64,000 bases of DNA, from the NCBI GenBank assembly GCA_903887775.1, contig CAISRB010000027.1:114757-178756 (forward strand), given 5' to 3'. This stretch comes from an uncultured Bacteroidales bacterium (GTDB lineage Bacteria; Bacteroidota; Bacteroidia; Bacteroidales; FEN-979). Below the pieces are notes generated by a model. That model saw only the letters and a program-made list of their open reading frames with translations. It did no database searches and was not told the DNA's origin. Made by a program: the position numbers and the translations under genes. Shown here piece after piece: positions 1 through 8,668 of the stretch; within the stretch, counting starts at the first letter, position 1, and the number at the start of each line of letters is the position of its first letter.

Positions 1-531
1 CTTTTGTTGAAATTTCATGGCAACCTTTCCAAGTAATACCCTGCTCAGAACTTCTGCCTGCTTCCTGCAGTCTCCGAAATCGGCAAGCCTGATCCTTTTC
101 AGGAACAATTTGATTTCCTGCCAGAATTCCTGTCCTGTCCTTACTGAGTAAAATCCAACCGACTCCCTGGTGACAGCTGTTACATACAGCATGGTATCGG
201 CAGGAAAATATTCCAGGAGTATTTCCTGCTTTGAAAGTAGTCCCTGGACCATCATCAGAAGGGATGAGTTATAAACCGGTATTTCTCCAGACGATATGAT
301 CGGAAGCTGAATTACTGTGTCGGGGATATCCCGATCCCGGGATAATAAGCTGCTTACAGGCTCTGAGCCTGAACCGGAACGCAGCGCCAGGCAAGGTTCA
401 TGCTTTCCCTGAACCGGCTTTATATCGGATGGAACTCCCTTAATATCCTGAACCCGGGCCGGGGCAGAGGTCAAAGAACCTGGAATAACCAACGTTAAAA
501 GCACAACACATACCAATACTTTAAGTTCCAT
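1..531 (-). CDS. CHAT-domain protein, N-terminal part (cut by window edge)
   Basis: An open frame of 177 codons runs from an ATG at 531 to the window edge without a stop. It starts with a hydrophobic, signal-like segment (MELKVLVCVVLLTLVIPG), so the product is probably exported or membrane-anchored. A low-complexity stretch follows, then from about residue 110 the pattern LLEYFPADTMLYVTAVTRE, which I recognise as the usual entry into a CHAT (caspase-like) domain. The His/Cys dyad would lie beyond the window. The start is 5 bases after the stop of the anti-sigma-like gene, so it should be the third gene of a sigma/anti-sigma/CHAT operon, an arrangement common in Bacteroidota. There are few residues ahead of the CHAT entry, where such proteins often carry TPR repeats. 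The assignment rests on motif memory only. Confidence 0.6.
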   Translation of the reverse strand, partial: MELKVLVCVVLLTLVIPGSLTSAPARVQDIKGVPSDIKPVQGKHEPCLALRSGSGSEPVSSLLSRDRDIPDTVIQLPIISSGEIPVYNSSLLMMVQGLLSKQEILLEYFPADTMLYVTAVTRESVGFYSVRTGQEFWQEIKLFLKRIRLADFGDCRKQAEVLSRVLLGKVAMKFQQK

Positions 532-536
532 ATCAC

Positions 537-1319
537 TTAGTAAATTGAGATACTACCCATTGTCACAAGTTCCTCCCCGGCTGAAATTTTATAATAGTAA
601 AGCCCCCTGGCCAGGCATTTTGTGCTGAGAATAAAACTTTCATCTGTCATTTGCATGTTGTTCAATACAAGATGGCCATGGTTGTCGGTGATCTCAAGGC
701 TTACCGGTACAAAACAGCTCATCCATCTCCAGCTAAACAGGATCAGGCTGTCGGACTTGCATTTAACCCTTGGCACAGGTGAAATAACAAAAACAGAGAT
801 ATCCCTTGTGACAGTCCCGACAAGAAATTCATATTCGGGCCTTGGAGTATATATATCATTGTCAATATTGTTTTGAACAAATTCCCTTCTCTTTGCAGGA
901 GTAAGAGTAGTGTTCACCGTCCTGATACTCGTAAGAAAGTCCGGAAAACCCTGAACCCTGGGTATAATAAAACGTTGGGAAGTGTGCAAAGCATGCCTGA
1001 TATTTTGATTCGTATTATGTATTAAAAGGCCTGCTATTCCGGCTAATGTAACAAGTATCATAACCGAAGCAGCAATTTTCAGGTATATTGGGAGGATTAC
1101 TTTGCTTTCATCATGCTTCATAGTTTTCCTGATGGCTTCCGACAACTGAATCCGGTCATAGTCGGCCACAAGTTCACTGATATCCCTGTCAAGCCTTAAT
1201 TCATTTCTTAGTAAGGGATTGTGGGAAGCCTGATCTAAAAGCCTGATCTCCTCTTCATGGGTCAACTCATTATCGGTGAACTTTCCAATCCAATGGCTTT
1301 GTGTAAGAAAGTCATTCAT
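537..1319 (-). CDS. anti-sigma-factor-like membrane protein
   Basis: A 260-residue protein. The first ~78 residues are acidic and helical (MNDFLTQSHWIGKFTDNELT...), resembling the cytosolic sigma-binding part of small anti-sigma factors. One clear membrane segment follows at about residues 81-102 (IAASVMILVTLAGIAGLLI), then an extracytoplasmic region that ends in a beta-rich domain (about 180-260) resembling the Ig-like domains of Bacteroidota surface proteins. The start overlaps the 3' end of the ECF sigma gene by 8 bases, which implies translational coupling and points to a cognate pair. It is followed after 5 bases by the CHAT gene. I see no classical zinc-binding HxxxCxxC anti-sigma motif, so the role is inferred mainly from topology and position. 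Confidence 0.6.
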   Translation of the reverse strand: MNDFLTQSHWIGKFTDNELTHEEEIRLLDQASHNPLLRNELRLDRDISELVADYDRIQLSEAIRKTMKHDESKVILPIYLKIAASVMILVTLAGIAGLLIHNTNQNIRHALHTSQRFIIPRVQGFPDFLTSIRTVNTTLTPAKRREFVQNNIDNDIYTPRPEYEFLVGTVTRDISVFVISPVPRVKCKSDSLILFSWRWMSCFVPVSLEITDNHGHLVLNNMQMTDESFILSTKCLARGLYYYKISAGEELVTMGSISIY

Positions 1320-1893
1320 AGTTCATAAATTGTTTACACTCCGGGTCGCTTAGTATTTTCTTACGGAGCAGGTTTTTACAGTAATATTTTCTTGCTTTAA
1401 CATACTCGGTATCCTTATAGTTCATGATCCGTGCAATTTCCGGCAACGGCGTTTTCCGGATATAGTAAGTCAGGAGTTCTTTGCAGAAATCAGGCATCTC
1501 AACAAAGTGTTTCTTGTATAACCTGAATTTCTCCGCATTTTCTTCCTCTGTTTCATCAAGGGAATAGCATCCTTCCGAATCATTGACATATGAATCAGCC
1601 CCATACAGTAACCTGTATTTCCTTTCACACCTTCTTCTCCAAAGATTTCTGCAGACAGAGAAAAGATATGTCTTTAAACTGCTGTTCAGAGCAAATTCCT
1701 TATTTTTAAGGCGGTTATAAATAACAATTAAGCCATCATGAAATACATCCTCGGCATCTTCCAGGTTTCCATTTTGTGCGCCGACAATTGATCTTACCAT
1801 TGGAAAGTATTCCCTGTAAATATATTTTATGCAGGATTCCTTTCCTTCAGCCAGGCCTTTTACGAGCCATTCATTTGTATACAACAGAATCAT
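1312..1893 (-). CDS. ECF-type RNA polymerase sigma factor
   Basis: A 193-residue sigma-70 family protein of ECF size. Region 2 is visible at about residues 18-85: an N-terminal helix, NLEDAEDVFHDGLIVIYNRL (the DAEDVhQd-type helix), and LKTYLFSVCRNLWRRR, the typical core-binding and -10-reading part. Region 4 lies at about 125-180 (CKELLTYYIRKTPLPEIARIMNYKDTEYVKARKYYCKNLL), a helix-turn-helix with somewhat degenerate residues. It should direct RNA polymerase to a small regulon. It is the first gene of the run and overlaps the anti-sigma-like gene by 8 bases. I do not see a clear TAnnTTTG element just upstream, consistent with possible autoregulation through its own promoter type. Confidence 0.85.
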   Translation of the reverse strand: MILLYTNEWLVKGLAEGKESCIKYIYREYFPMVRSIVGAQNGNLEDAEDVFHDGLIVIYNRLKNKEFALNSSLKTYLFSVCRNLWRRRCERKYRLLYGADSYVNDSEGCYSLDETEEENAEKFRLYKKHFVEMPDFCKELLTYYIRKTPLPEIARIMNYKDTEYVKARKYYCKNLLRKKILSDPECKQFMNYE

Positions 1894-2062
1894 AACAGAT
1901 GAGCTACCCCTTTATCCGGGAAAAGTAAAAAAGTGATACGATTGTTGAAAAAAAATAGCAGGTCTAGGCCAGGTCGCCTGTTGTAATGGTAATGACAGGA
2001 TAAGATTTCAATCCGTTGCATCGAAAAAAAAAAAATTGAAGAACCATGCCAGAGATTAGAAG

Positions 2063-2094
2063 TTTGCCCAATTTACTTTATTGCAGTACGTTTG
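2063..2094 (+). promoter_or_regulatory. Bacteroidota-type promoter for the M28 peptidase
   Basis: TTTG at 2063-2066 and TACGTTTG at 2087-2094 are separated by 20 bases. This fits the Bacteroidota housekeeping consensus (TTTG, 17-23 bases, TAnnTTTG). The gene start is 55 bases downstream. The rest of the 1894-2148 gap holds a run of 12 or more A residues near 2025-2036 and nothing else I can name. Confidence 0.6.
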
Positions 2095-2148
2095 CAGGAT
2101 CAAACCCTGTATATCCTTTTCTAACCTGCTTCCAAAAATGATTTCCTG

Positions 2149-3747
2149 ATGAAAAAGCTACCTGAATTCAGTACATGTTTATGGTTTATTATTCTTTTCA
2201 TTGCTATTGCGGGGTGTTCAGGCACCCAGTTCAGTTCAGGAAACGGGAAAAAACTCATTACGCCTGATTTTTTAAGTAAACAGATCAACTTCCTTGCATC
2301 GGATTCGATGAAGGGCAGGAACACGCCCAGTCCTCAGCTGGACTCTGCAGCCGTGCATATTGCCAGGAGTTTCAGGGATTGGGGGATACAGCCCTGGAAC
2401 GGAAGTTATTTTCAGCAGGTTCCGGTTTGTATGGATCAGCTTGGTGACACCAATGAATTAACTGTGATTCGTAGGGGTGCCGGTTTTCAGCTGACCATTA
2501 AATCGGATTATGTACCTTATGATTTCTCGTCTCCCGCCTCTGTCAAGGCTCCGGTTGTTTTTGCAGGATACGGCATAACGGCACCTGAGTATAACTATGA
2601 TGATTTCAAAGGGATTGACGCCAAAGGCAAGATCGTTGTCATTTTCAGGAACGAGCCCCAAAAAGATGATTCCACTTCAGTTTTCATGGGAAAAGAAGAC
2701 ACCAGATACGTTTCTCTGAAAGAGAAAATGAAGAATGCAATCTTCCATGGCGCAGTCGGCATGCTGGTCGTGAACGGCCCCTTGCAATACAGCTCTGTCA
2801 AAGCCAGAGGATTCCCCTGGCCCTCGTTATCAAAAGTAATCCCAAAAGATGCTGTCCCCATGCATTTATGCATCGACAAAGAAGATCAGATTCCTGCAAT
2901 GCATATAGGCGAGGAAGTTGTAAAACTGCTTTTCGGAAGTGTGGATTCACTAAAAAATCTTGAAGAAAAGATTGAGAAGGACCTATCATGCACTTCTTTT
3001 GAATTACCTGAAATCATTGTCTGTATGCATGCCAACATCCTTACCACTGTTTATACGCCCAACAATGTTGTCGGATATATTCAGGGAAGCGATCCGGTTT
3101 TGAGTAAGCAGGTTGTGATCATTGGGGCACATTACGATCATGTGGGATATAAAAAGGAACATAAGGCTGATGAAGATTATATTTTCAATGGAGCCGATGA
3201 CAACGCATCCGGCACTTCAGGTGTGATGTCGGTCGCCTATGCTTTCAGCAGGCTCAACAAGAAACCCAAACGCAGCATGATGTTCCTTCTGTTTGCAGGT
3301 GAAGAAAAAGGCCTGTTTGGATCCAAATATTATACGACTCATCCACTGCATCCCCTGGCTTCGACCGTGGCCATGCTGAACCTGGATATGATCAGCAGAA
3401 ATTATCCTGATTCACTTTATCTTGAAGGGGCCAAACAAAGTCCCGACATCACGAATATTATCAGAAAAGAGAATAAAAAAACAAAATTCACGCTTGTTGT
3501 CCAGGATAGTGATTTTTTAGGAGGCAGCGACCATTACTACTTTTATAAACATAATATCCCCTTCATTTTTTTCTTTACAGGCCTCCATAATGATTACCAT
3601 AAGGTTAGCGACAATCCCGACAAATCTGACTGCAACAAGGCGGCCAGAGTTTCAAGACTCGTCTTTTATACTGCAGGGAAAATAGCAAATGAAACAATAC
3701 GTTACAGCATCAACCCTCTCGAAAGCGATGCTCCACTCAGTGAATAA
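2149..3747 (+). CDS. M28-family zinc aminopeptidase, lipoprotein
   Basis: A 532-residue protein with a lipoprotein signal (FIILFIAIAGC, lipid-modified Cys about residue 23), so it is probably anchored in the outer membrane or periplasm. A PA-type insertion domain occupies roughly residues 120-250 (VKAPVVFAGYGITAPEYNYDDFKGIDAKGKIVV). The M28 catalytic domain follows from about 310: IIGAHYDHVG gives the first zinc His/Asp, NGADDNASGTSG the bridging Asp, LFAGEEKGLFGS the catalytic Glu and second-site Glu, LNLDMISRN a further ligand, and FFTGLHNDYHKVSDNPD the last His. All expected catalytic motifs are present. It should release N-terminal residues from peptides. A good promoter sits upstream and the DUF6263-like gene follows after 15 bases, probably co-transcribed. 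Confidence 0.9.
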   Translation: MKKLPEFSTCLWFIILFIAIAGCSGTQFSSGNGKKLITPDFLSKQINFLASDSMKGRNTPSPQLDSAAVHIARSFRDWGIQPWNGSYFQQVPVCMDQLGDTNELTVIRRGAGFQLTIKSDYVPYDFSSPASVKAPVVFAGYGITAPEYNYDDFKGIDAKGKIVVIFRNEPQKDDSTSVFMGKEDTRYVSLKEKMKNAIFHGAVGMLVVNGPLQYSSVKARGFPWPSLSKVIPKDAVPMHLCIDKEDQIPAMHIGEEVVKLLFGSVDSLKNLEEKIEKDLSCTSFELPEIIVCMHANILTTVYTPNNVVGYIQGSDPVLSKQVVIIGAHYDHVGYKKEHKADEDYIFNGADDNASGTSGVMSVAYAFSRLNKKPKRSMMFLLFAGEEKGLFGSKYYTTHPLHPLASTVAMLNLDMISRNYPDSLYLEGAKQSPDITNIIRKENKKTKFTLVVQDSDFLGGSDHYYFYKHNIPFIFFFTGLHNDYHKVSDNPDKSDCNKAARVSRLVFYTAGKIANETIRYSINPLESDAPLSE

Positions 3748-3762
3748 ACAAATTATTGATAT

Positions 3763-4602
3763 ATGAAAATCAGACTGATTATTTTGGTCATCGCAAGTGC
3801 TTTTTGGATGATTAATATCGAAAGCCAGGCCCAGGAGAAATTCAATCTGGGCTATAAATTTGAAAAAGGGAAAACATACAGGTTTACCCAGGATAATATA
3901 ATTGAAAGTATACAGGAAATCAGTGGTCAGGAGATGAAGTTCAATACCAACATGCATTTCGTGCTGAAGTATGAAGTTGAAGATGTTTCCAGCGAAGGCA
4001 TGATGACTCTTGTATATAATTATGACGAGTATAAGTTGCAGAACAAGGGAATGGGCCGGGATACGACGATGGACATGAAAAACATGCTGACTAAAAAAAC
4101 CAGGGCTGAGATCACCAAATACGGAAAAATCATCAGGGAGACTTCCACCGATACTGCAAAAACTTCAAAAAGGCTAATGTCGTTGAATCTTACTGGAAAC
4201 ACAAACCTGGCCATGTTACCAGAGCAGGCAGTTGGGATTGGTGACAAATGGCCGATGATCTCAAGCGATACCAATACCTCAGAAGAGAGCCAGATGATCT
4301 ATAAAAGAAACATGGAATGCTCTCTTGTTGGAAAAGACAATAACGGGAACCATGACTGCCTGAAGATAAATTATAAAGGCACCCTCGAAATAACCGGGAA
4401 AATGAAACAAATGGGAATGGACATGGTCATGGAAGGAAGCGGGGAAGTTTCAGGGACATTATGGTTTGACCCCACATCTGGTATAACAGTTGAGAATCAG
4501 AGCAATACCTCTCTTGAAATGACCGTGACTCTGACCGGGCAGGCACAAATGACGATCCCTATGTCGCAAAAGATGTCGAGCACACAGAAGCTGAAGGAAT
4601 AA
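3763..4602 (+). CDS. DUF6263-like exported protein
   Basis: A 279-residue protein with a cleavable signal peptide (MKIRLIILVIASAFWMINIESQA, predicted cleavage before QEKF). The mature part is beta-rich and repeats the pattern of families that start FNLGYKFEKGKTYRFTQD and end with a modelled membrane- or ligand-binding beta domain. I associate this with the Bacteroidota DUF6263 family, whose function is unknown. Methionine is unusually frequent towards the C-terminus (MKQMGMDMVMEGSGEV and MTIPMSQKMSS). It lies 15 bases behind the M28 peptidase in the same direction, so a joint transcript is likely. No catalytic motif is visible. Confidence 0.55.
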   Translation: MKIRLIILVIASAFWMINIESQAQEKFNLGYKFEKGKTYRFTQDNIIESIQEISGQEMKFNTNMHFVLKYEVEDVSSEGMMTLVYNYDEYKLQNKGMGRDTTMDMKNMLTKKTRAEITKYGKIIRETSTDTAKTSKRLMSLNLTGNTNLAMLPEQAVGIGDKWPMISSDTNTSEESQMIYKRNMECSLVGKDNNGNHDCLKINYKGTLEITGKMKQMGMDMVMEGSGEVSGTLWFDPTSGITVENQSNTSLEMTVTLTGQAQMTIPMSQKMSSTQKLKE

Positions 4603-4663
4603 ACGAGGAAAGCTGATGCCGTCATAAGTCGGTTTTCTGATTCCGAACCGGGCGGCAGGGAAA

Positions 4664-6655
4664 TCAGAAGAGGTCCTTCAGCAGCGAATCTTCCACTAAA
4701 TTAGGCAGGGTAACCTCAAGTGCGGGGTTGTGTTCCATAGCCCGTTTGATTGCAAAGACGGCTTCATCATTGCGTGCCCAGGCCCGCCGGGAAATCCCGT
4801 TATTCACATCCCAGTATAACATGGAACGCAGGCGGCGGTCAGTATCGGCAGAACCATCCAGGACCATGCCGAAACCACCGTTGATGACCTCTCCCCATCC
4901 CACTCCTCCACCGTTGTGAAGCGAGACCCAGGTGGCGCCCCTGAAACTATCGCCTATCGCATTTTGTACTGCCATATCCGCAGTAAAAGCAGATCCGTCA
5001 TAAATATTTGAAGTTTCCCGAAAGGGAGAATCAGTGCCGGAAACATCGTGATGGTCCCTGCCGATGACTACAGGTGCTGAAATTTTTCCCTCCCGGACAG
5101 CATCGTTGAAAGCAGCGGCAATTTTAGTACGGCCCTCGCAGTCGGCATATAGTATCCTGGCCTGGGAGCCCACAACCATCTTGTTTTTTCCAGCCTCCCG
5201 TATCCAATGAATGTTATCCCTCATCTGCAGTTGTATCTCCCCGGGCGATCCGGATGCAATCTCTTCCATGATATCTCCGGCAATAAGGTCGGTAATTCGA
5301 AGGTCTTCCGGATCACAGGAAGTACAGACCCAGCGGAAAGGTCCGAATCCGTAATCAAAAAACAGGGGGCCCATGATGTCCTGCACGTACGACGGATAAA
5401 TGAATGTGCCATCCGCTTTCATCACATCGGCTCCTGCACGGCCTGCTTCAAGAAGAAATGCATTGCCATAATCCCAGAAGTACATGCCCTTTGCCGACAT
5501 GCTGTTGATTGCAGCAACCTGGCGGCGGAGCGACTTCTGAACCTCTTCCCTGAACCGGGCCGGATCCCTGATCATGAGAACGTTCGATTCCTCCATAGTA
5601 AGGCCGGCCGGGTAATACCCGCCTGCCCAGGGATTATGCAATGAAGTCTGGTCGGAACCCAGTTCTATATCGATATTTTTTTCGACGAGCTTTTCCCATA
5701 AATCAACGATATTTCCTTGGTAAGCAAGGGAAACAGCTTTTTTATCTGACCTGGCTGTAAGCATTCTTTCGATCAGGCGGTCCAGGTCGGTATACACTTC
5801 ATCGACCCAGCCCTGGGAATATCGTTTCTTTACGGCCCAGGGGTTGATCTCCGCCACCACCCCTATCGCACCTGCAATAACCGAGGCTTTTGCCTGGGCT
5901 CCCGACATACCTCCCAATCCGGAAGTCACGAAGATCTTTCCACTGATATCTCCCGAGGCCTGGCGCCTGGCAGCATTCAGAACGGTTATCGTAGTACCGT
6001 GAACAATGCCTTGCGGTCCTATGTACATATAAGAACCTGCCGTCATCTGGCTGTACTGAGTCACCCCGAGAGCATTAAACCGTTCCCAGTCATCGGGTTT
6101 GCTGTAGTTTGGGATCATCATGCCATTGGTGACCACTACCCTGGGAGCATCCTTATGGGATGGGAAAAGGCCCATGGGGTGCCCTGAATACATAACCAGG
6201 GTTTGTTCGTCGGTCATGCCGGCAAGGTATTTCATCGTGACCAGGTACTGGGCCCAGTTCTGGAAAACAGCTCCATTTCCGCCGTAGGTGATGAGTTCAT
6301 GAGGATGTTGTGCAACAGCCGGATCAAGGTTGTTCTGGATCATCAGCATCACTGCTGCAGCTTGCTTGGATTTGCAGGGATACTCATTGATGTGCCGTGC
6401 ATGCATAGGATAATCCGGACGGAAACGATACATATATATCCGGCCGAAATGCCTAAGTTCTTCTGCAAATTCTTTTGCCAGAACACTGTGAAAACCGGAG
6501 TGGAAATAACGAAGGGCATTGCGGACAGCCAGTTCTTTTTCAGAAGCAGTCAGGATATCTTTTCTTACCGGGGCATGACTCACACTGCTGTCATATGACC
6601 GGGGCTCCGGTAATACTCCCGGTAAACCCTGAAGGATTTGCTGTCTGAAGTCCAT
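4664..6655 (-). CDS. hutU: urocanate hydratase
   Basis: A 663-residue protein matching urocanase across its length. It converts urocanate to imidazolone-propionate in histidine degradation, using tightly bound NAD+. Recognisable stretches are LITYGGNGAVFQNWAQYLV, MYSGHPMGLFPSH, VVTNGMMIPNYS, the NAD-binding FVTSGLGGMSGAQ, and SLHNGGGVGWG near the C-terminus. At 663 residues it is in the range of the longer urocanase group rather than the ~555-residue proteobacterial form. No hutH, hutI or fold-type partner lies next to it. The neighbours are an ECF sigma factor upstream and plus-strand genes downstream, and a repeat array sits directly in front of its start. Confidence 0.93.
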   Translation of the reverse strand: MDFRQQILQGLPGVLPEPRSYDSSVSHAPVRKDILTASEKELAVRNALRYFHSGFHSVLAKEFAEELRHFGRIYMYRFRPDYPMHARHINEYPCKSKQAAAVMLMIQNNLDPAVAQHPHELITYGGNGAVFQNWAQYLVTMKYLAGMTDEQTLVMYSGHPMGLFPSHKDAPRVVVTNGMMIPNYSKPDDWERFNALGVTQYSQMTAGSYMYIGPQGIVHGTTITVLNAARRQASGDISGKIFVTSGLGGMSGAQAKASVIAGAIGVVAEINPWAVKKRYSQGWVDEVYTDLDRLIERMLTARSDKKAVSLAYQGNIVDLWEKLVEKNIDIELGSDQTSLHNPWAGGYYPAGLTMEESNVLMIRDPARFREEVQKSLRRQVAAINSMSAKGMYFWDYGNAFLLEAGRAGADVMKADGTFIYPSYVQDIMGPLFFDYGFGPFRWVCTSCDPEDLRITDLIAGDIMEEIASGSPGEIQLQMRDNIHWIREAGKNKMVVGSQARILYADCEGRTKIAAAFNDAVREGKISAPVVIGRDHHDVSGTDSPFRETSNIYDGSAFTADMAVQNAIGDSFRGATWVSLHNGGGVGWGEVINGGFGMVLDGSADTDRRLRSMLYWDVNNGISRRAWARNDEAVFAIKRAMEHNPALEVTLPNLVEDSLLKDLF

Positions 6656-6660
6656 GTTTT

Positions 6661-6770
6661 GCGTTATTGCGTTTTAGCGTTCTGCGTTATTGCGTTTTAG
6701 CGTTCTGCGTTATTGCGTTTAACGTTTTGCGTTATTGCGTTTTAGCGTTCTGCGTTATTGCGTTTTAGCG
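6661..6770. repeat. tandem array of ~23-base units built from GCGTT words
   Basis: Nearly five tandem copies, each composed of three words starting GCGTT (8+8+7 bases: GCGTTATT, GCGTTTTA, GCGTTCT). Copies begin at 6661, 6684, 6707, 6729 and 6752; the third is one base short and the last is partial. The array lies between the 3' end of the sigma factor gene and the start of hutU, so it would be in the hutU leader. It is followed directly by a second array of a different word. Confidence 0.9.
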
Positions 6771-6774
6771 GTCA

Positions 6775-6809
6775 ATTCGAAATTCAATATTCGATATTCG
6801 ACATTCCTT
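6775..6809. repeat. heptamer array of ATTCnnn words
   Basis: Five consecutive 7-base words (ATTCGAA, ATTCAAT, ATTCGAT, ATTCGAC, ATTCCTT) end six bases before the stop codon of the sigma factor gene. The same words recur at 50871-50912. Confidence 0.85.
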
Positions 6810-6814
6810 TCTTC

Positions 6815-7423
6815 CTAGATCTTATCCTGCGAATCCTTCAGTATCTGGTAAAGGAATTCACGGGCCCTGAAAAGCTGGGCCTTTACAGTGCCAATCGGAA
6901 GATCCAGAGAGGACGCTATTTCTTCGTAGGACCATTCCTTAAAATATCTCATTTCAATGAGCTGGCGGTAATGCGGTTTAAGCTTTTCAACCACCTCATG
7001 CATCAGTTTTACCTTCTGCTTTGCAATGACATGTTCCTCCGGGTCAGGACTATCGGCAGTAATTTTTGAGTGGTAATCCGAAGTACCTTCTTCATCTCCC
7101 CATTCTAAATCGGTAAACTGCAACCTCCTGCTCTTCCTGAGGAAATCAATGCAATTATTGGCGGCTATCTTAAACAGCCAGGTGCTGAAAGCATAGTCGG
7201 GAGTATATTGAGCCAGGTTCCGGAATGCCTTTCCAAACGCCTCAATAGTAAGGTCTTCTGCATCAGCTGCATTACCTGTCATTTTCAGCATCATGAAATA
7301 CAGGGAATCACGGTAATTATTGAGCAATTCCGCATAAGCCTTCTGATCCCCTTTTTCCAGAGCCAGTATTACAAGGCGGTAATCCCTCTGCCCCTTATCG
7401 GTAAGATGGTTGGTTATTTCCAT
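6815..7423 (-). CDS. ECF-type RNA polymerase sigma factor
   Basis: A 202-residue sigma-70 family protein. Region 2 is at about residues 25-95, with NAADAEDLTIEAFGKAFRNL and FSTWLFKIAANNCIDFLRKSRR. Region 4 is at about 140-195, with LKPHYRQLIEMRYFKEWSYEEIASSLDLPIGTVKAQLFRAREFL, a very good helix-turn-helix. It is a closer match to the consensus RpoE/SigW-like group than the sigma factor at 1312-1893. No anti-sigma gene is adjacent. It overlaps the upstream glycosyltransferase gene by 10 bases, so the two are translated from one transcript. Its stop codon lies just beside the ATTC heptamer array. Confidence 0.93.
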   Translation of the reverse strand: MEITNHLTDKGQRDYRLVILALEKGDQKAYAELLNNYRDSLYFMMLKMTGNAADAEDLTIEAFGKAFRNLAQYTPDYAFSTWLFKIAANNCIDFLRKSRRLQFTDLEWGDEEGTSDYHSKITADSPDPEEHVIAKQKVKLMHEVVEKLKPHYRQLIEMRYFKEWSYEEIASSLDLPIGTVKAQLFRAREFLYQILKDSQDKI

Positions 7424-8547
7424 TTATTCGGTTTGCGGAAAAGATTTGTGATGCCGATACCTGTATTCAGCAACAAAAGTACAATTTCCAATAATGGAAT
7501 AAACAAAATAAGATCCTTTTCATTCAACCGCCTGAAGCATCCTCTCAGGATCAGATACTGTAGTGTCAATCTCAGTACAAACAAGCCCAGTACCGGAAAG
7601 ACCGAAAAATTCAATGAAAGCATCAGTACAAAAACAAGATAGAAAAGCAGAAGGCTTAAAGAGTATAATCCAAGCAGGAATTTGTGCCCGAACCGGTAAT
7701 ATGCCGAAGTCGTAAGGTGTCGTCTTTTCTGGGTTACCCATTGGCCAAATGTTTTTTTCGGCTCCGAAATGGTATAACTGCCGGCATCTACGACAATGGC
7801 TGTATTGGACCTTTTTGCGACCCGGTTGATAAAAAGATCATCATCCCCGGATCGTATGCTATAATCCGGGATGAACCCCTTATTACCGTAAAAAACCGAT
7901 TTCAGGTATGACAGGTTCCTTCCGACCCCCATATAAGGCATGCCGGCCAGGGCATAGGATAAATACTGGGTTGCGATATGAGCTGTATCGAAGCGGATTA
8001 TTTTGTTGAGTATACCTTTAACCCGGGTATATGGACTGTAACCAAGCACGACCTGGATCTTGCTGCTGTAGGCTGATTGCATAGCCCTAATCCAGTTACG
8101 GGATGAGGGTGTGCAGTCGGCATCTGTAAGCAGTACCTGATCATATTTTGCCGATTTGATCCCAATGGCAAGTGGAAATTTTTTTCCTGTGAAGAAATTC
8201 AGGTCCCTTTGAATTTCGATGCTTTTCAATACGGGAAATTCCCTTTGCAGGTCTGAAAGCAGGTATGAGGTTTCATCCGTCGAGGCATGGTTTACAACCA
8301 GCACTTCAAACTCAGGATAGTCCTGATCGAGTATAAAAGGCAGGTTTGCCTTCAGATTATAATACTCATTATGTGCACAAATGACTACCGAAACACCTTC
8401 TTTTGGCGGGGCCGGACTTGCCTGTTTATATCGCGCAAGACGCAGAAAAATCAAGAGGTAATATGCAAGCTGGATCAGGAAAAAGAAGCAGAAAACGATC
8501 AGTAACCCAAATGGGATGATGTTCAGATTTATAAGCCTGTCAAGCAT
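7414..8547 (-). CDS. membrane-bound family-2 glycosyltransferase
   Basis: A 377-residue protein with an N-terminal membrane segment (about residues 10-32, IIPFGLLIVFCFFFLIQLAYYLLIF), a GT-A glycosyltransferase domain (about 45-285) and two or three C-terminal membrane segments (about 290-365). The domain starts VSVVICAHNEYYNLKANLPFILDQDYPEFEVLVVNHASTD, has the metal-binding LLTDADCTPSS, and SGDDDLFINRVA plus QWVTQKRRH, the D and QxxRW-like signatures of processive GT2 enzymes (here QKRRH). It should transfer a sugar from a nucleotide donor at the inner face of the membrane. Its 3' end overlaps the sigma factor gene by 10 bases. Confidence 0.88.
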   Translation of the reverse strand: MLDRLINLNIIPFGLLIVFCFFFLIQLAYYLLIFLRLARYKQASPAPPKEGVSVVICAHNEYYNLKANLPFILDQDYPEFEVLVVNHASTDETSYLLSDLQREFPVLKSIEIQRDLNFFTGKKFPLAIGIKSAKYDQVLLTDADCTPSSRNWIRAMQSAYSSKIQVVLGYSPYTRVKGILNKIIRFDTAHIATQYLSYALAGMPYMGVGRNLSYLKSVFYGNKGFIPDYSIRSGDDDLFINRVAKRSNTAIVVDAGSYTISEPKKTFGQWVTQKRRHLTTSAYYRFGHKFLLGLYSLSLLLFYLVFVLMLSLNFSVFPVLGLFVLRLTLQYLILRGCFRRLNEKDLILFIPLLEIVLLLLNTGIGITNLFRKPNKWK

Positions 8548-8574
8548 TTAACAAGATTTAACTGTAGGTAAAGG

Positions 8575-8582
8575 CAAAGATA
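8575..8582 (-). promoter_or_regulatory. TAnnTTTG promoter element for the GT2/sigma operon
   Basis: On the minus strand this reads TATCTTTG, the Bacteroidota -7 element, 28 bases in front of the GT2 start at 8547. It pairs back to back with the tgt promoter. Confidence 0.5.
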
Positions 8583-8604
8583 TTCAGAATCCGCTATAAA
8601 AACC

Positions 8605-8612
8605 TACCTTTG
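8605..8612 (+). promoter_or_regulatory. TAnnTTTG promoter element for tgt
   Basis: TACCTTTG, 56 bases ahead of the tgt start codon. The two divergent elements are 22 bases apart, so their upstream contacts must overlap. Confidence 0.5.
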
Positions 8613-8668
8613 TCGATAAATAGGCAGCTTCGTTAATTTTTTAAATCCCAGAATTCTGTTTTTAACTG

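Noticed and set aside
6661..6770. CRISPR-like look of the 23-base tandem units
   Set aside because: The units are contiguous, without unique spacers, and no cas genes are nearby.
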